A stretch of 64,000 nucleotides of DNA from a bacterium (Candidatus Blackallbacteria) CG13_big_fil_rev_8_21_14_2_50_49_14. Its GTDB lineage: Bacteria; Cyanobacteriota; Sericytochromatia; UBA7694. Below, piece after piece: positions 36,665 through 45,547 of this stretch (position 1 is the first letter of the stretch; each line of letters starts with the position of its first letter). The stretch covers positions 69,434 through 133,433 of the forward strand of contig PFGG01000011.1 in assembly GCA_002783405.1 (NCBI GenBank), read 5' to 3'. Under the pieces are notes generated by a model. The model did no database searches, was not told the DNA's origin, and saw only the letters and a list, made by a program, of their open reading frames with translations. The position numbers and the translations under genes are program-made.

Positions 36665-37989
36665 TAACGGTAAAACTCGGGTTTATAGGGACCCGCTACA
36701 TCCAGACCCAGATAACTGGCCTGATCCTGAGACAAAACATCGAGTTCAACCCCCAGTTTGGCCAAATGCAAACGGGCAACCTTTTCATCAAGATGCTTGG
36801 GCAACATATAGACTTGCTTTTCATAATTTTCAGGATGCTGCCAAAGCTCCATCTGAGCCAAAACCTGATTGGTAAAGGAATTCGACATCACAAAAGAAGG
36901 ATGGCCTGTCGCACAGCCCAGATTGACAAGACGCCCTTCCGCGAGAATCAGAATGTCTTTTCCATCCAGGGTATACATATCCACTTGGGGTTTGATCTGA
37001 TCTTTGCTATGGCCATAGTTTTTGTTTAACCAAGCCATATCAATCTCAATATCAAAATGGCCTATATTGCAGACAATCGCCTTGTCTTTCATGGCATGGA
37101 AATGACGATCGGTGATGATATCGCGGTTTCCTGTCGCCGTAACAATAATATCCGCTTCTTTGACGGCATCATCCATTTTTTTAACGGCATATCCATCCAT
37201 TGAAGCCTGCAAAGCACAGATGGGATCAATCTCAGTGACGATGACGCGGGCACCTGCGCCGCGAAGCGAAGCTGCTGTGCCTTTGCCTACATCGCCATAG
37301 CCCGCAACCACAGCCACTTTACCGGCAATCATAATATCTGTCGCACGGCGAATAGCGTCGACGGCAGATTCTTTACAGCCATATTTATTATCAAATTTTG
37401 ACTTGGTGACTGAATCATTGACATTGATGGCAGGAACAGGCAAGGTACCTTTCTGAACGCGCTCATACAGACGGTGAACACCCGTGGTGGTTTCTTCGGA
37501 GATACCATGAATACCTGCGACCAGCTCTGGATAGCGATCCAAAACCATATTGGTTAAATCGCCTCCATCATCCAAAATCATATTCAGGGGATTTTCTTTC
37601 TTCTGATTGTCAAAGAACAGCGTTTGTTCAATACACCAATCAAATTCTTCTTCGTTCATGCCCTTCCAGGCAAAAACCGGAACTCCAGCCGCTGCAATCG
37701 CTGCGGCAGCATGATCCTGGGTTGAAAAAATATTACAGGAAGACCAGCGAACATCCGCTCCCAGTTCCACCAGGGTTTCAATTAAAACAGCTGTTTGAAT
37801 GGTCATATGCAAACAACCAGCGATGCGTGCACCTTTCAAAGGTTTGATTTGCCCATACTCTTTACGCAAGGCCATCAAACCAGGCATTTCGGCTTCAGCC
37901 AGGCGAATTTCTTTACGTCCCCATTCCGCAAGAGACATGTCTTTTACTTTATAGTCCTGCACCTGCAGGGTTTCAATTGCTGTGGTCAT
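36661..37989 (-). CDS. ahcY: Adenosylhomocysteinase
   Basis: 442 residues. It hydrolyses S-adenosylhomocysteine to adenosine and homocysteine, relieving inhibition of methyltransferases. The NAD-binding motif is [18 protein letters not shown]; substrate-site segments include [31 protein letters not shown] and the C-terminal KPEFYRY. The upstream region is short and shows no SAH riboswitch. It ends convergently with the TrpC-like gene and has its own terminator. Confidence 0.97.
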   Translation of the reverse strand: MTTAIETLQVQDYKVKDMSLAEWGRKEIRLAEAEMPGLMALRKEYGQIKPLKGARIAGCLHMTIQTAVLIETLVELGADVRWSSCNIFSTQDHAAAAIAAAGVPVFAWKGMNEEEFDWCIEQTLFFDNQKKENPLNMILDDGGDLTNMVLDRYPELVAGIHGISEETTTGVHRLYERVQKGTLPVPAINVNDSVTKSKFDNKYGCKESAVDAIRRATDIMIAGKVAVVAGYGDVGKGTAASLRGAGARVIVTEIDPICALQASMDGYAVKKMDDAVKEADIIVTATGNRDIITDRHFHAMKDKAIVCNIGHFDIEIDMAWLNKNYGHSKDQIKPQVDMYTLDGKDILILAEGRLVNLGCATGHPSFVMSNSFTNQVLAQMELWQHPENYEKQVYMLPKHLDEKVARLHLAKLGVELDVLSQDQASYLGLDVAGPYKPEFYRY

Positions 37990-38066
37990 GGATAATTTCT
38001 CATTTCAAGGATAATGACTTTTTCAGTCTAAACACTATTTTACCAGTTGAATGGCCTCAAATTGAG

Positions 38067-39962
38067 TTAATGGGTGTCAAGAATCGATTCAGGAACCGGT
38101 AAACCTTCAAGCGCCATAATTTTTAAGGCATTGGTGGTTGGACAGGGGCCGCTTTGCAGGCGGTAGTCAAAGACCATCTTTCCTGCTTCAATATGCTCAC
38201 GAAAATGATAGTTGATCAGCTCTTCAGCGGCAATATGCGTCAACTCTAGATCATGGGTCGTAATCAAGCCTGCTCCCCGTTTTCCCAAAAGGTTTTCAAG
38301 ATAAGCCTTGCTCCCCAAATAACGCTCTCGATTATTGGTTCCACGAAAGATTTCATCAATCAGCCAAAAGAGGGGAGCCCCCTCCGTCTGGCTCAGTTGA
38401 TCCAATAATTGACGCAAACGGCGTACCTCAGCATAGAAATAAGAAAACCCATCTGTTACAGAATCACTGACACGAATACACGCAAAAACACGCATCAGTC
38501 GCCAGGCAAAAGCATCAGCATCCACAGGTCCCCCTGCCTGGGCCAAGACCAGATTCAAGCCCATGCTCTTGATAAAGGTACTTTTTCCAGCCATATTGGA
38601 TCCCGTGACCATGCAGACTGTGCCCAAATGATCGAGTACAAAGGAATTTTTGATCCGCTCGGCAGGGGAGAGCAAAGGATGCCCCGCAGCTTGCGCGTTT
38701 AAGCAAGCCCCCTCCTGCTGGAGAACAGGAAAATGATACTCAGGATGCAGCCAAGCCAAATTTGCCAAGGAACTCAAGGCTTCAAGCTCTGACAAAGCTT
38801 CAAGCCAAAGCGGCAAGGCCGCTTGAAGTTCAGGCTTGATTTTTTCTAACTGCCAGGCCGCAAAATAATCAAAGGGGAAGAAAAGATTCATCAGAATCCA
38901 GGCTATGGGATTGGTCTGTAAACTGGCAAAAGGCACGACCCGTCGTAAAGCCTTAAAAATATGCTGGGGAGAATATTGCCTGAAAACAGCCAATAATCTG
39001 CGCATTTCAGAAGACTCACTTTCAGCCCAGTTCTCAAGCCAGCTCAAAATACCAGAGAGTTTACGCACCTCAAAATCCAAAAGAAAAGCATCTTGAAATA
39101 AATGTGTGGTCAAGCCCCTTTGCAGCCAAAATACCAGCGCATAGATGCCCAAAGGAATTTGCCAATAAATATCCGCAAGCCCGAAGGCCCAAGCCAAGCC
39201 GTGAACCAACCCATGCACAGCCGCCAAAACAATCAGCAGAAAAAAGACGGTTTGGGGAGATTTTTTGGGAGGAAATTTTTTCAGAAGTTCCAAGAGTTCA
39301 GAGGCTTTCCAATGGGCCTGTTCTCTGGGTTGGTGTCTAAATTCCCAGGCTGTTTCCTGGGCTTTGACAAAAAGGCCATGCCTGAACAGTGTTCGCTCTT
39401 TTAAGGCTTTCACAAGATTTTGGCGTTGGTGGATGACCTCAGAACCTGGAGGTTCAACCAAAAACCAATCGGCAAGTTTTTGACAGCCTTCCTGCGAGAT
39501 GCTCGTATCCGCCAAATGATGCAGCGAAGCTTTGCCTAAAATATCCAGGTCAGTGACATAGGGATGCTCAGGCCGACACGTGGGCAGCGGTCGGAGGGGA
39601 AGCGTCTCCCAAGCACGCTTTCTACGCATTCGTTGTTCAGACAAGAAGCGCAAGAGCGCAGAACGGCGATACAGACCTTTTTGATATTTCTGATGAATAC
39701 GCACAATCCCACCAAAACCAACCAACCCCAAAGAGAGAAACGACCCGGCAAAAAAATTCAATTTGCTGAGAAAGAGCAAAAGACTGAGGCCCATGACGAG
39801 CAAAAAAACGCCCAACCTGAGCCAGCTCCAGAAAACACCCAGACGTTTTAAGTCACTGACTTGCCTGCGCAAGCGTCTTGAATGTTTTTCGAGACGGTCT
39901 AAAACGGGATCAGAGCCCTGCAAGGGTAAAGACACGTGAAGCCGCTTCAACAGAAGATCCAA
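38067..39962 (-). CDS. Membrane-anchored MutS-like ATPase
   Basis: Up to 631 residues. The C-terminal ATPase domain is MutS type: Walker A TGSNMAGKST (453-462) and a Walker B-like FWLIDEIFRGTN, followed by TTHDLEL. The N-terminal half has hydrophobic pairs at about 45-90 and 238-282, which suggest membrane insertion. The mismatch-recognition domain is absent, so it is not a repair MutS. Start is uncertain: TTG 39962 or GTG 39935, both inside the end of the subtilase gene. Function of this subfamily is unknown to me. Confidence 0.85.
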   Translation of the reverse strand: MDLLLKRLHVSLPLQGSDPVLDRLEKHSRRLRRQVSDLKRLGVFWSWLRLGVFLLVMGLSLLLFLSKLNFFAGSFLSLGLVGFGGIVRIHQKYQKGLYRRSALLRFLSEQRMRRKRAWETLPLRPLPTCRPEHPYVTDLDILGKASLHHLADTSISQEGCQKLADWFLVEPPGSEVIHQRQNLVKALKERTLFRHGLFVKAQETAWEFRHQPREQAHWKASELLELLKKFPPKKSPQTVFFLLIVLAAVHGLVHGLAWAFGLADIYWQIPLGIYALVFWLQRGLTTHLFQDAFLLDFEVRKLSGILSWLENWAESESSEMRRLLAVFRQYSPQHIFKALRRVVPFASLQTNPIAWILMNLFFPFDYFAAWQLEKIKPELQAALPLWLEALSELEALSSLANLAWLHPEYHFPVLQQEGACLNAQAAGHPLLSPAERIKNSFVLDHLGTVCMVTGSNMAGKSTFIKSMGLNLVLAQAGGPVDADAFAWRLMRVFACIRVSDSVTDGFSYFYAEVRRLRQLLDQLSQTEGAPLFWLIDEIFRGTNNRERYLGSKAYLENLLGKRGAGLITTHDLELTHIAAEELINYHFREHIEAGKMVFDYRLQSGPCPTTNALKIMALEGLPVPESILDTH

Positions 39963-41475
39963 TGTCTACCCGTCCGAAGCCAAAAACCGGGTCACGCGAC
40001 CCTTCATAAATCAAACCCTGTGGAATTTTACGCGAAGGCTGATTGGTATGACTGAAAAGAAGACGTTCAGCCAATTGAGCTGGTTTGATCGCCAATGAAA
40101 GCTGGGCCTGGGCAATTGCAGACTGCTCATGAAAAAATTCTCTGAAACTCAAAACTTTTTGAGCCGGTGCGCCTTGAGCCACACGGCTGTTGCGACGCAG
40201 AATCGTACGAACATAATCTTCATACATGGCCGAACGAATCAGGGCCAAAGCACCCGCCACGACTGGACTGGCCATGGAGGTACCGTCCATATAGTCATAG
40301 GGCATCTCACAACGTTGCTCATTGCAAACCAAGCGCATGGGAATCGACGAGAAAATATTTACCCCAGGTGCAGACACGGCTTTGGGATGGCTGTTATTGG
40401 CTGAGTTTGAAAAAGGAGCCAGTTGATCCAACTCATTGGTTGCAATCACAGGAATTTGATTGACATTCTGCTGAACGCTGCAGCGGCCATTGATAAAATC
40501 CAGACCCTCGTTGCCTGCTGCGGTGACAATGCTGACCCCCTGAGAATAGGCTTCATCAATGGCACTGTTAATCGAACGGATATAATCAGAATAGGCACCA
40601 CAATCATAAAGTGTTGGCGAACCCAAGCTTAAATTGATCACAGAAGCGCCGTTTTCAACGGCATAGCGAATCGCACGGGCCAAGGTAAAATCTCCCTGCG
40701 CAAAGCCTTGTGCAGAAAAAACTTTAATCGCCAAGAGTTTGACACCCGGGGCAATGCCCTGAATATTGGCATCGTTTCCGGCCACAATTCCCGCAACATG
40801 CGTGCCATGCGCAGCTTCGTCCATGGGATCGGGGTCATTGCTGGCAAAATCAAACCCCATCAAGGCACGGCCACGAAATGCCGGGTGAAAATAATCAAGC
40901 CCAGTGTCAATGACCGCAACAATTTGCTCAGGATTTCCACGCGTAATCTGCCAGGCCTTGGGGGCTTGGGTTTTACGCAAATGCCACATCAAATCATCAT
41001 AGCGAAAATTGCCATTTCCCACGCCTGAGCCTGGGGTTTGGGGAGACCCTGCACTGGGTTCCTGACCGGGTGCAGAAGGAGCCGTCTGAGCGGGAGAATC
41101 AAACAGAGGAGGGGCGTCAGGCAAAGAAGGAAAAGGGCTTTGAATATCGGCAAGTACAGGAACCGGCAGAATCGCAGGAGGATTAACCGGAGCGGTTCGT
41201 TGCTCGGGATCAGGGACTGCTGGAGAGGTACTGAATGAGCGCAGGCTTGAATTTTTTGAAAGATTGGCGGCACGCGTCTGTTTCTGAGCTTGATCTTTCT
41301 GTTGATTGAGGCGGTATTTACGCAATTGACCTGTTTCAGTTTTTACCAAAACCGATTTCTGCTGGGAAAAAGTCTGAAGTTTAGAAACCTGGCCGACAGG
41401 CAAGGGCAATTGGCTGGAGCATGCCGTGACAAGGCTTAAAATTCCTGTCAGAAGCAGGGGGGAACTGCGTTTCAT
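39910..41475 (-). CDS. Subtilisin-like (S8) protease lipoprotein
   Basis: 521 residues. Signal peptide with lipobox VTAC (Cys 19). Residues 20-155 form a Pro/Gln/Ser-rich tether. The protease domain then shows the triad: Asp in AVIDTGLD, His in HGTHVAG, Ser in GTSMASP. Four cysteines in the domain may form disulfides, as expected outside the cytoplasm. AGGAAGG lies seven bases before the ATG. Its end overlaps the MutS-like gene. A lipid-anchored protease on the cell surface or in the periplasm is the likely role. Confidence 0.93.
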   Translation of the reverse strand: MKRSSPLLLTGILSLVTACSSQLPLPVGQVSKLQTFSQQKSVLVKTETGQLRKYRLNQQKDQAQKQTRAANLSKNSSLRSFSTSPAVPDPEQRTAPVNPPAILPVPVLADIQSPFPSLPDAPPLFDSPAQTAPSAPGQEPSAGSPQTPGSGVGNGNFRYDDLMWHLRKTQAPKAWQITRGNPEQIVAVIDTGLDYFHPAFRGRALMGFDFASNDPDPMDEAAHGTHVAGIVAGNDANIQGIAPGVKLLAIKVFSAQGFAQGDFTLARAIRYAVENGASVINLSLGSPTLYDCGAYSDYIRSINSAIDEAYSQGVSIVTAAGNEGLDFINGRCSVQQNVNQIPVIATNELDQLAPFSNSANNSHPKAVSAPGVNIFSSIPMRLVCNEQRCEMPYDYMDGTSMASPVVAGALALIRSAMYEDYVRTILRRNSRVAQGAPAQKVLSFREFFHEQSAIAQAQLSLAIKPAQLAERLLFSHTNQPSRKIPQGLIYEGSRDPVFGFGRVDIGSSVEAASRVFTLAGL

Positions 41476-41517
41476 AAAAAAACCTTCCTCTTCAATCTCT
41501 ACGCGATCTGGATAATT

Positions 41518-41542
41518 ATTATATGCGCCCTTCCAAGTGGAA
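41518..41542 (-). promoter_or_regulatory. Promoter region of the subtilase gene with inverted repeat
   Basis: Read on the minus strand, TATAAT is at 41523-41518, placing the start of RNA near 41511. Just upstream lies the inverted repeat TTCCA-AG-TGGAA (41531-41542), in the spacer between -10 and -35. The -35 hexamer is weak, so the repeat may bind a regulator. Confidence 0.45.
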
Positions 41543-41688
41543 ACTGAAGCAAAATTATTTATCTTTTGATTAACATAAAATAAAAATATGTTTAGGGCAA
41601 ATGGATTTCACGCGAATTTTGTGTCGAACGTACATATTGAAACATGATTTGCTACAATAGGAAAAGTAAACAAAGGGTCTTAATTGAC

Positions 41689-42654
41689 ATGCAAAGCATT
41701 GCTTCTTTGGCTGAAGATTTGGGAGTCACCCCCGCCATTATCCGCAGTTGGCAAATCAACCTCAACCTTAAAATTCCAAAATATGGAAATGATGAGCTTG
41801 TCTTCAATCAAGATTGGCAAGTTGTTTTTCATAAGGTTGCACAACTTCGCAAAGAAGGTCAGAGTTTTTCAAAAATTCGCCTGGCTTTGGCCGCTCTGCT
41901 TCCTTCTGAGGCCAGCCTGCCTGAACCAGGCAGCCAAGCCACGCCCGCCCACCCCAAAACAGCGCACGAAAAAACTTTTCACCCTGAAGATCTGAAATCT
42001 GCCAATATCACGCCCCCTGTGATCCGTTCAGATCTGAGCAGCCAGGAACGGTTGGGAATTTACGGCCCGGCCACTGAGATAATGACACAAAACCCAGCTT
42101 CTTCAAGCCCAACAGAAACTTTTCAGCCCAAAGAAGCCGTTGCCCAAACCAGCAACAATGCCGCTACACAGATTGTGCTGCCTGCTCTTGTTTCAGACTC
42201 AAAACAAGGCATGGGCGCATTGCAAACCATTCAAAACAATATGCATGAAGCCATTCTGCAAAAAGATTTACAAAAAATGACCCATACCTATGTCCAATTG
42301 GTAGAAAATTATCAAGCCCTGGCCTCACGTTACAGCGAGAGTACCTATCTAATTGGCCAAATGGAAGAAAAACAACTGGCTCTCGAAGAAAAACTCATAC
42401 AAGAACGCAGCAATCACCAAGAAAAAGTAAAAGATCTTGAAGCCCATCTCAACAGTTTAAAAGATCTACTCAACACACAAACCACACGTCTCGATCAGCA
42501 ATCGGCGTCTTTGGTGACTAAGAATGAAATTGATCAGGTTGAAAAACAAATCAAACTTTTGGCAGTCACGGTTTTCAAACAACAGCAACAACAAGCTGAG
42601 AACAAGACTCCAGAAGGATTTTGGGCAAAACTGAAATCTCGTTTATTTTCTTAG
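41689..42654 (+). CDS. MerR-like helix-turn-helix protein with C-terminal coiled coil
   Basis: 321 residues. The N-terminal ~75 resemble a MerR-type DNA-binding domain (IASLAEDLGVTPAIIRSWQINLNL, then the Lys/Glu-rich QSFSKIRLALAAL). A polar linker (90-185) follows, then a helical region with a clear coiled coil (about 225-305). AAAGGGT before ATG 41689 is the reason for this start; ATG 41644 has none. It is divergent from the subtilase gene. Target genes are unknown. Confidence 0.75.
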   Translation: MQSIASLAEDLGVTPAIIRSWQINLNLKIPKYGNDELVFNQDWQVVFHKVAQLRKEGQSFSKIRLALAALLPSEASLPEPGSQATPAHPKTAHEKTFHPEDLKSANITPPVIRSDLSSQERLGIYGPATEIMTQNPASSSPTETFQPKEAVAQTSNNAATQIVLPALVSDSKQGMGALQTIQNNMHEAILQKDLQKMTHTYVQLVENYQALASRYSESTYLIGQMEEKQLALEEKLIQERSNHQEKVKDLEAHLNSLKDLLNTQTTRLDQQSASLVTKNEIDQVEKQIKLLAVTVFKQQQQQAENKTPEGFWAKLKSRLFS

Positions 42655-42710
42655 AAAAAGCGTTAAAGAATAAATAAAAAGTCTTTCCCTGTTTTTAACA
42701 TAATATTAAA

Positions 42711-42740
42711 TTGGACTTAGGTAAGTTTTTCCCGGATAAA
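42711..42740 (+). promoter_or_regulatory. Possible promoter of the NHL-repeat lipoprotein
   Basis: TTGGAC (42711-42716), an 18-base spacer, then GATAAA (42735-42740). TATAAC at 42744 is an alternative -10. The surrounding 139-base gap is AT-rich and holds nothing else I can support. Confidence 0.3.
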
Positions 42741-42793
42741 TTCTATAACCTAACTATCAAAGCGAAACGATAGAGAGTTAAAAGGTAAAGGTT

Positions 42794-44203
42794 ATGAAAA
42801 GCAAGCTCAATAAACTGGCTTCCCTCGCAGCAGGAGCAATGACTCTGATGCTCACAGCCTGCGGCACCTCCCAGACAGCCTATGCCCCCTATGTCCCCCA
42901 ACAAGTCAGCTATGGCAATACCCAATACATGGACTCCTATGGTCAGCCAGGTGTCTCTGGCTATAACAACACGCTTGGTTCCATTAACCCCAACCCTTAT
43001 ATTGACTCAGCCGTCAACAGCAATCTGCCCACCGGCACTGTCATGGGCAAAGTCGTTGATTCTCTGACCAAAGCCGGTATCGGCGGCGTTCAGGTTGAAA
43101 TCGTGGGTGTTCGTCCCGCACGTACTGCGGTAACAGATGCCACTGGCAACTTTACACTCTCCAGCATTCCCCAAGGCCGTCAGGTATTGAGCGTACGTCG
43201 CAATGACTATACCAACGTCAATGGCAACAATCAAATTATTGCCGAAGTGAAAGCTGGCACCACCATTACCCTGCAACAAACCATCGAAATGGTCCCTTTC
43301 CGCGCTTCTTCTGTGAACGGTTTTATCCGTGCTTTCAATAATTTCACCCAACCCCGTGGCATTTCAATGGCACCTGGCAGTGGCAACCTCTATGTTGTCG
43401 ATGTTGTCGGCGCAGGTGGAGTGATCACCTATGATCATGGTGAAGTCAAACAGTTGAATGGTGAAGGCGGCATTATCAATTCTTTCGGCGCACGTATCAC
43501 CAGCCTGGATTTCCTGCGCTTACTGCGTCGCCCCAATGGCGTAGCCGTTGATGCCGGTGGCAATGTTTTCGTTGCAGATACCGGTCACAGCCTGATTCGT
43601 CGCTATGGTCCTGCAGGACAATGGCTGACCAATATTGAAAACAATATGAATGAAGTCTATGACGTTGCAGTTCTGAGCACCGGCGATGTCGTGGTCTCTG
43701 ATCCTGGCAACGGCACCCTGATGTTGTTTGACTCCAGCCTGAATATCCGTGTTGCCAACCTGATGCGGATGCCTGCAACCGGCCTGCGCGGTATCGCAAC
43801 CAGCAATAACGATGATATCTTCGTTGTCAATGCAGCAGCTCCTGCAGGTCAGGTCATTTCAAAATTTGATCGCTACGGCAACCGTCTTCCCCTCTCTTTT
43901 GGCAGAATCGGCGGCGTACAACCTGCTTCTTTCAGCAATCCCACCGATATTGCAATTGATAACCGCAACGGCGATATCTATGTCGTAGACAGTGGCAATA
44001 ACCGTATCCAACGCTTCGACAGCATGGGCAACTACCTGTCTGAGTTCGGCAGCTTTGGCACTGGCAATGGTCAGTTCAACGCCCCCTGGGGAATTGCGAT
44101 TGATAACGAAGGTTTTGTCTATGTGACCGATACCAAAAATCAACGCGTACAAAAATTTGCACCCGGTCGTTTAATGACCCAAACAGGTGGCGCAGTAAAC
44201 TAG
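42794..44203 (+). CDS. NHL-repeat lipoprotein with carboxypeptidase-regulatory-like domain
   Basis: 469 residues. Signal peptide with lipobox LTAC, then a Tyr/Gln/Gly-rich tether. Residues ~78-165 form a beta-sandwich of the carboxypeptidase regulatory type (GTVMGKVVDSLTKAGIGGVQVEI, then GNFTLSSIPQG). From about 180 there are five to six NHL repeats (RPNGVAVDAGGNVFVADTGH, NPTDIAIDNRNGDIYVVDSGNNRIQRF, APWGIAIDNEGFVYVTDTKNQRVQKF) that should fold as a beta-propeller. Probably a surface binding protein. Terminator at 44231. Confidence 0.9.
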   Translation: MKSKLNKLASLAAGAMTLMLTACGTSQTAYAPYVPQQVSYGNTQYMDSYGQPGVSGYNNTLGSINPNPYIDSAVNSNLPTGTVMGKVVDSLTKAGIGGVQVEIVGVRPARTAVTDATGNFTLSSIPQGRQVLSVRRNDYTNVNGNNQIIAEVKAGTTITLQQTIEMVPFRASSVNGFIRAFNNFTQPRGISMAPGSGNLYVVDVVGAGGVITYDHGEVKQLNGEGGIINSFGARITSLDFLRLLRRPNGVAVDAGGNVFVADTGHSLIRRYGPAGQWLTNIENNMNEVYDVAVLSTGDVVVSDPGNGTLMLFDSSLNIRVANLMRMPATGLRGIATSNNDDIFVVNAAAPAGQVISKFDRYGNRLPLSFGRIGGVQPASFSNPTDIAIDNRNGDIYVVDSGNNRIQRFDSMGNYLSEFGSFGTGNGQFNAPWGIAIDNEGFVYVTDTKNQRVQKFAPGRLMTQTGGAVN

Positions 44204-44230
44204 ATTTCAGCCCACTTTCAGCTTATTCAA

Positions 44231-44257
44231 AAAACTGCCCATAGGCAGTTTTTTTTT
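44231..44257 (+). terminator. Rho-independent terminator
   Basis: Stem AAAACTGCC / GGCAGTTTT (44231-44239 with 44244-44252), four-base loop, then an unbroken T run to 44257. It ends the NHL lipoprotein transcript. Confidence 0.9.
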
Positions 44258-44260
44258 GTG

Positions 44261-44269
44261 TGCTATACT
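44261..44269 (+). promoter_or_regulatory. Extended -10 promoter for the channel gene
   Basis: TGCTATACT is an extended -10 element (TG, one base, TATACT) directly after the terminator. No -35 is seen, as usual for this class. RNA would start near 44276 and leave about 50 bases before the TTG start at 44327. Confidence 0.45.
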
Positions 44270-44326
44270 GTGACTTCATGAATGAAGCTACGCAATCAAA
44301 ATCAAGAGGTGTACCCGATTTAAGCC

Positions 44327-45331
44327 TTGAAAAAACAGTCCATTTTTCTGTCTTTCCTCTTACTCGTTTTTAGTGTTTTCCTGAGTCATGCAGCTGTTGC
44401 ACGCGCGGTTCCCAATTTGCCTGCAGATTTACAAAGCTCCCCCCAGAAAGTTCATGTCGGTTTTTATTTAAATCGGGTCGTCAATCTGGATCTCAAACAA
44501 AATACCTATTGGATGGATTTTTATATCTGGTTTCGTTGGAAGGGGCCCATCGACCCCACTGAGACCTATGAAATCATGAATGCCTATGAAAAATGGGGTT
44601 CTACGATTGTTGCTGAAAATGAAGAAGTGCGTATTTTACCCGATGGTTATAAATACAAAGAATTGCACATGGAATATGAGCTGCACTGCCCTTTAAATTT
44701 CAGCTCCTATCCCCTGGATGAACAAACTCTGACCATTCAGCTGGAAGACAAATCCCACCCTGAAAAGGTGATTCAATACATTCCAGACACCATCGACTCT
44801 AAAGTCAGCCCTGAACTTTTTATTCAAGGCTGGAAACCGATTCGTTTTGATGTGATTGGCTCATCACATCTCTATGACACGCGTTTTGGTCAACCTGCGA
44901 TGAAAAAAAATACCTATAGCCGCGTCAGTTTCCGTTTGTTTATCTCAAGACACCCCCGCCATCTGCATCTCTTTAAGCTCTTTCTCCCCGTTTTAATCAT
45001 CCTGGTGATGGTTGGCGTCATCTTTTTTATCCCGATTTCTTTTTTCGAATCGCGGGTAGAAATTGCAGTAACAGGACTCTTAAGCTTGATTGCCTTACAA
45101 ATGGTGCTGAATGAGACCCTTCCCCCTGTGGGCTACCTCACCTTAACCGACAGGGTCTATTACCTTGCCTATTTTTCGGTGATGTGTGCCCTGATTGAAA
45201 CCGTATGGGTTTACTTCAGCTTTAAACGCGATGTCCGTCAATCCCGCCGGATCGATCGCCGAAGCGCAATGGTCATGCTCTTTCTCATGCCTGTTCTGTT
45301 AGTTTTGTTTTTTACCGTTTGGAGAGGCTAA
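44327..45331 (+). CDS. Prokaryotic pentameric ligand-gated ion channel (GLIC/ELIC-type)
   Basis: 334 residues. Signal peptide (cut near residue 26) followed by an extracellular beta domain: VHVGFYLNRVVNLDLKQNTYWMDFYIWFRW, then NFSSYPLDEQTLTIQLED, the prokaryotic form of the Cys-loop region (P129, D131). Four helices follow: M1 214-236, M2 241-265, M3 272-298, M4 312-332. M2 has Glu at its cytoplasmic end (FFESRVEIAVTGLL) and reaches NETLPPVGY, close to the GLIC pattern, which suggests a cation channel. The M3-M4 loop is very short, as in all prokaryotic members. The TTG start has only a distant AGAGG. The ligand is unknown. Confidence 0.92.
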   Translation: MKKQSIFLSFLLLVFSVFLSHAAVARAVPNLPADLQSSPQKVHVGFYLNRVVNLDLKQNTYWMDFYIWFRWKGPIDPTETYEIMNAYEKWGSTIVAENEEVRILPDGYKYKELHMEYELHCPLNFSSYPLDEQTLTIQLEDKSHPEKVIQYIPDTIDSKVSPELFIQGWKPIRFDVIGSSHLYDTRFGQPAMKKNTYSRVSFRLFISRHPRHLHLFKLFLPVLIILVMVGVIFFIPISFFESRVEIAVTGLLSLIALQMVLNETLPPVGYLTLTDRVYYLAYFSVMCALIETVWVYFSFKRDVRQSRRIDRRSAMVMLFLMPVLLVLFFTVWRG

Positions 45332-45401
45332 AAACAGGTTCCTGCGCTATCCTGATTCCAAACCATAGCACTCAGGGGCAATTGGAGTTAAACTGTATAA
45401 G

Positions 45402-45433
45402 AGCTGTCATATGAATTTTGCGACAGCTTTTTT
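45402..45433 (+). terminator. Probable terminator after the channel gene
   Basis: AGCTGTC (45402-45408) pairs with GACAGCT (45422-45428) across a 13-base loop and is followed by T residues to 45433. The loop is long, so it is less certain than the others. The rest of the 216-base gap up to tig holds a second small hairpin (CGGTC / GACCG near 45490) and no gene. Confidence 0.6.
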
Positions 45434-45547
45434 CGATTGTGCACAACCCTGACGCGGAAAATCTGGAAAAACCCTGAGAATACCGGTCGGTCCCTGACCG
45501 CGTAAGCTGCTGTACAGCAAATCAATGTCGACAAATCGGAGGAAACT

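Noticed and set aside
37990-38066. Possible SAH riboswitch before ahcY
   Set aside because: The gap is only 77 bases and shows no matching stems.
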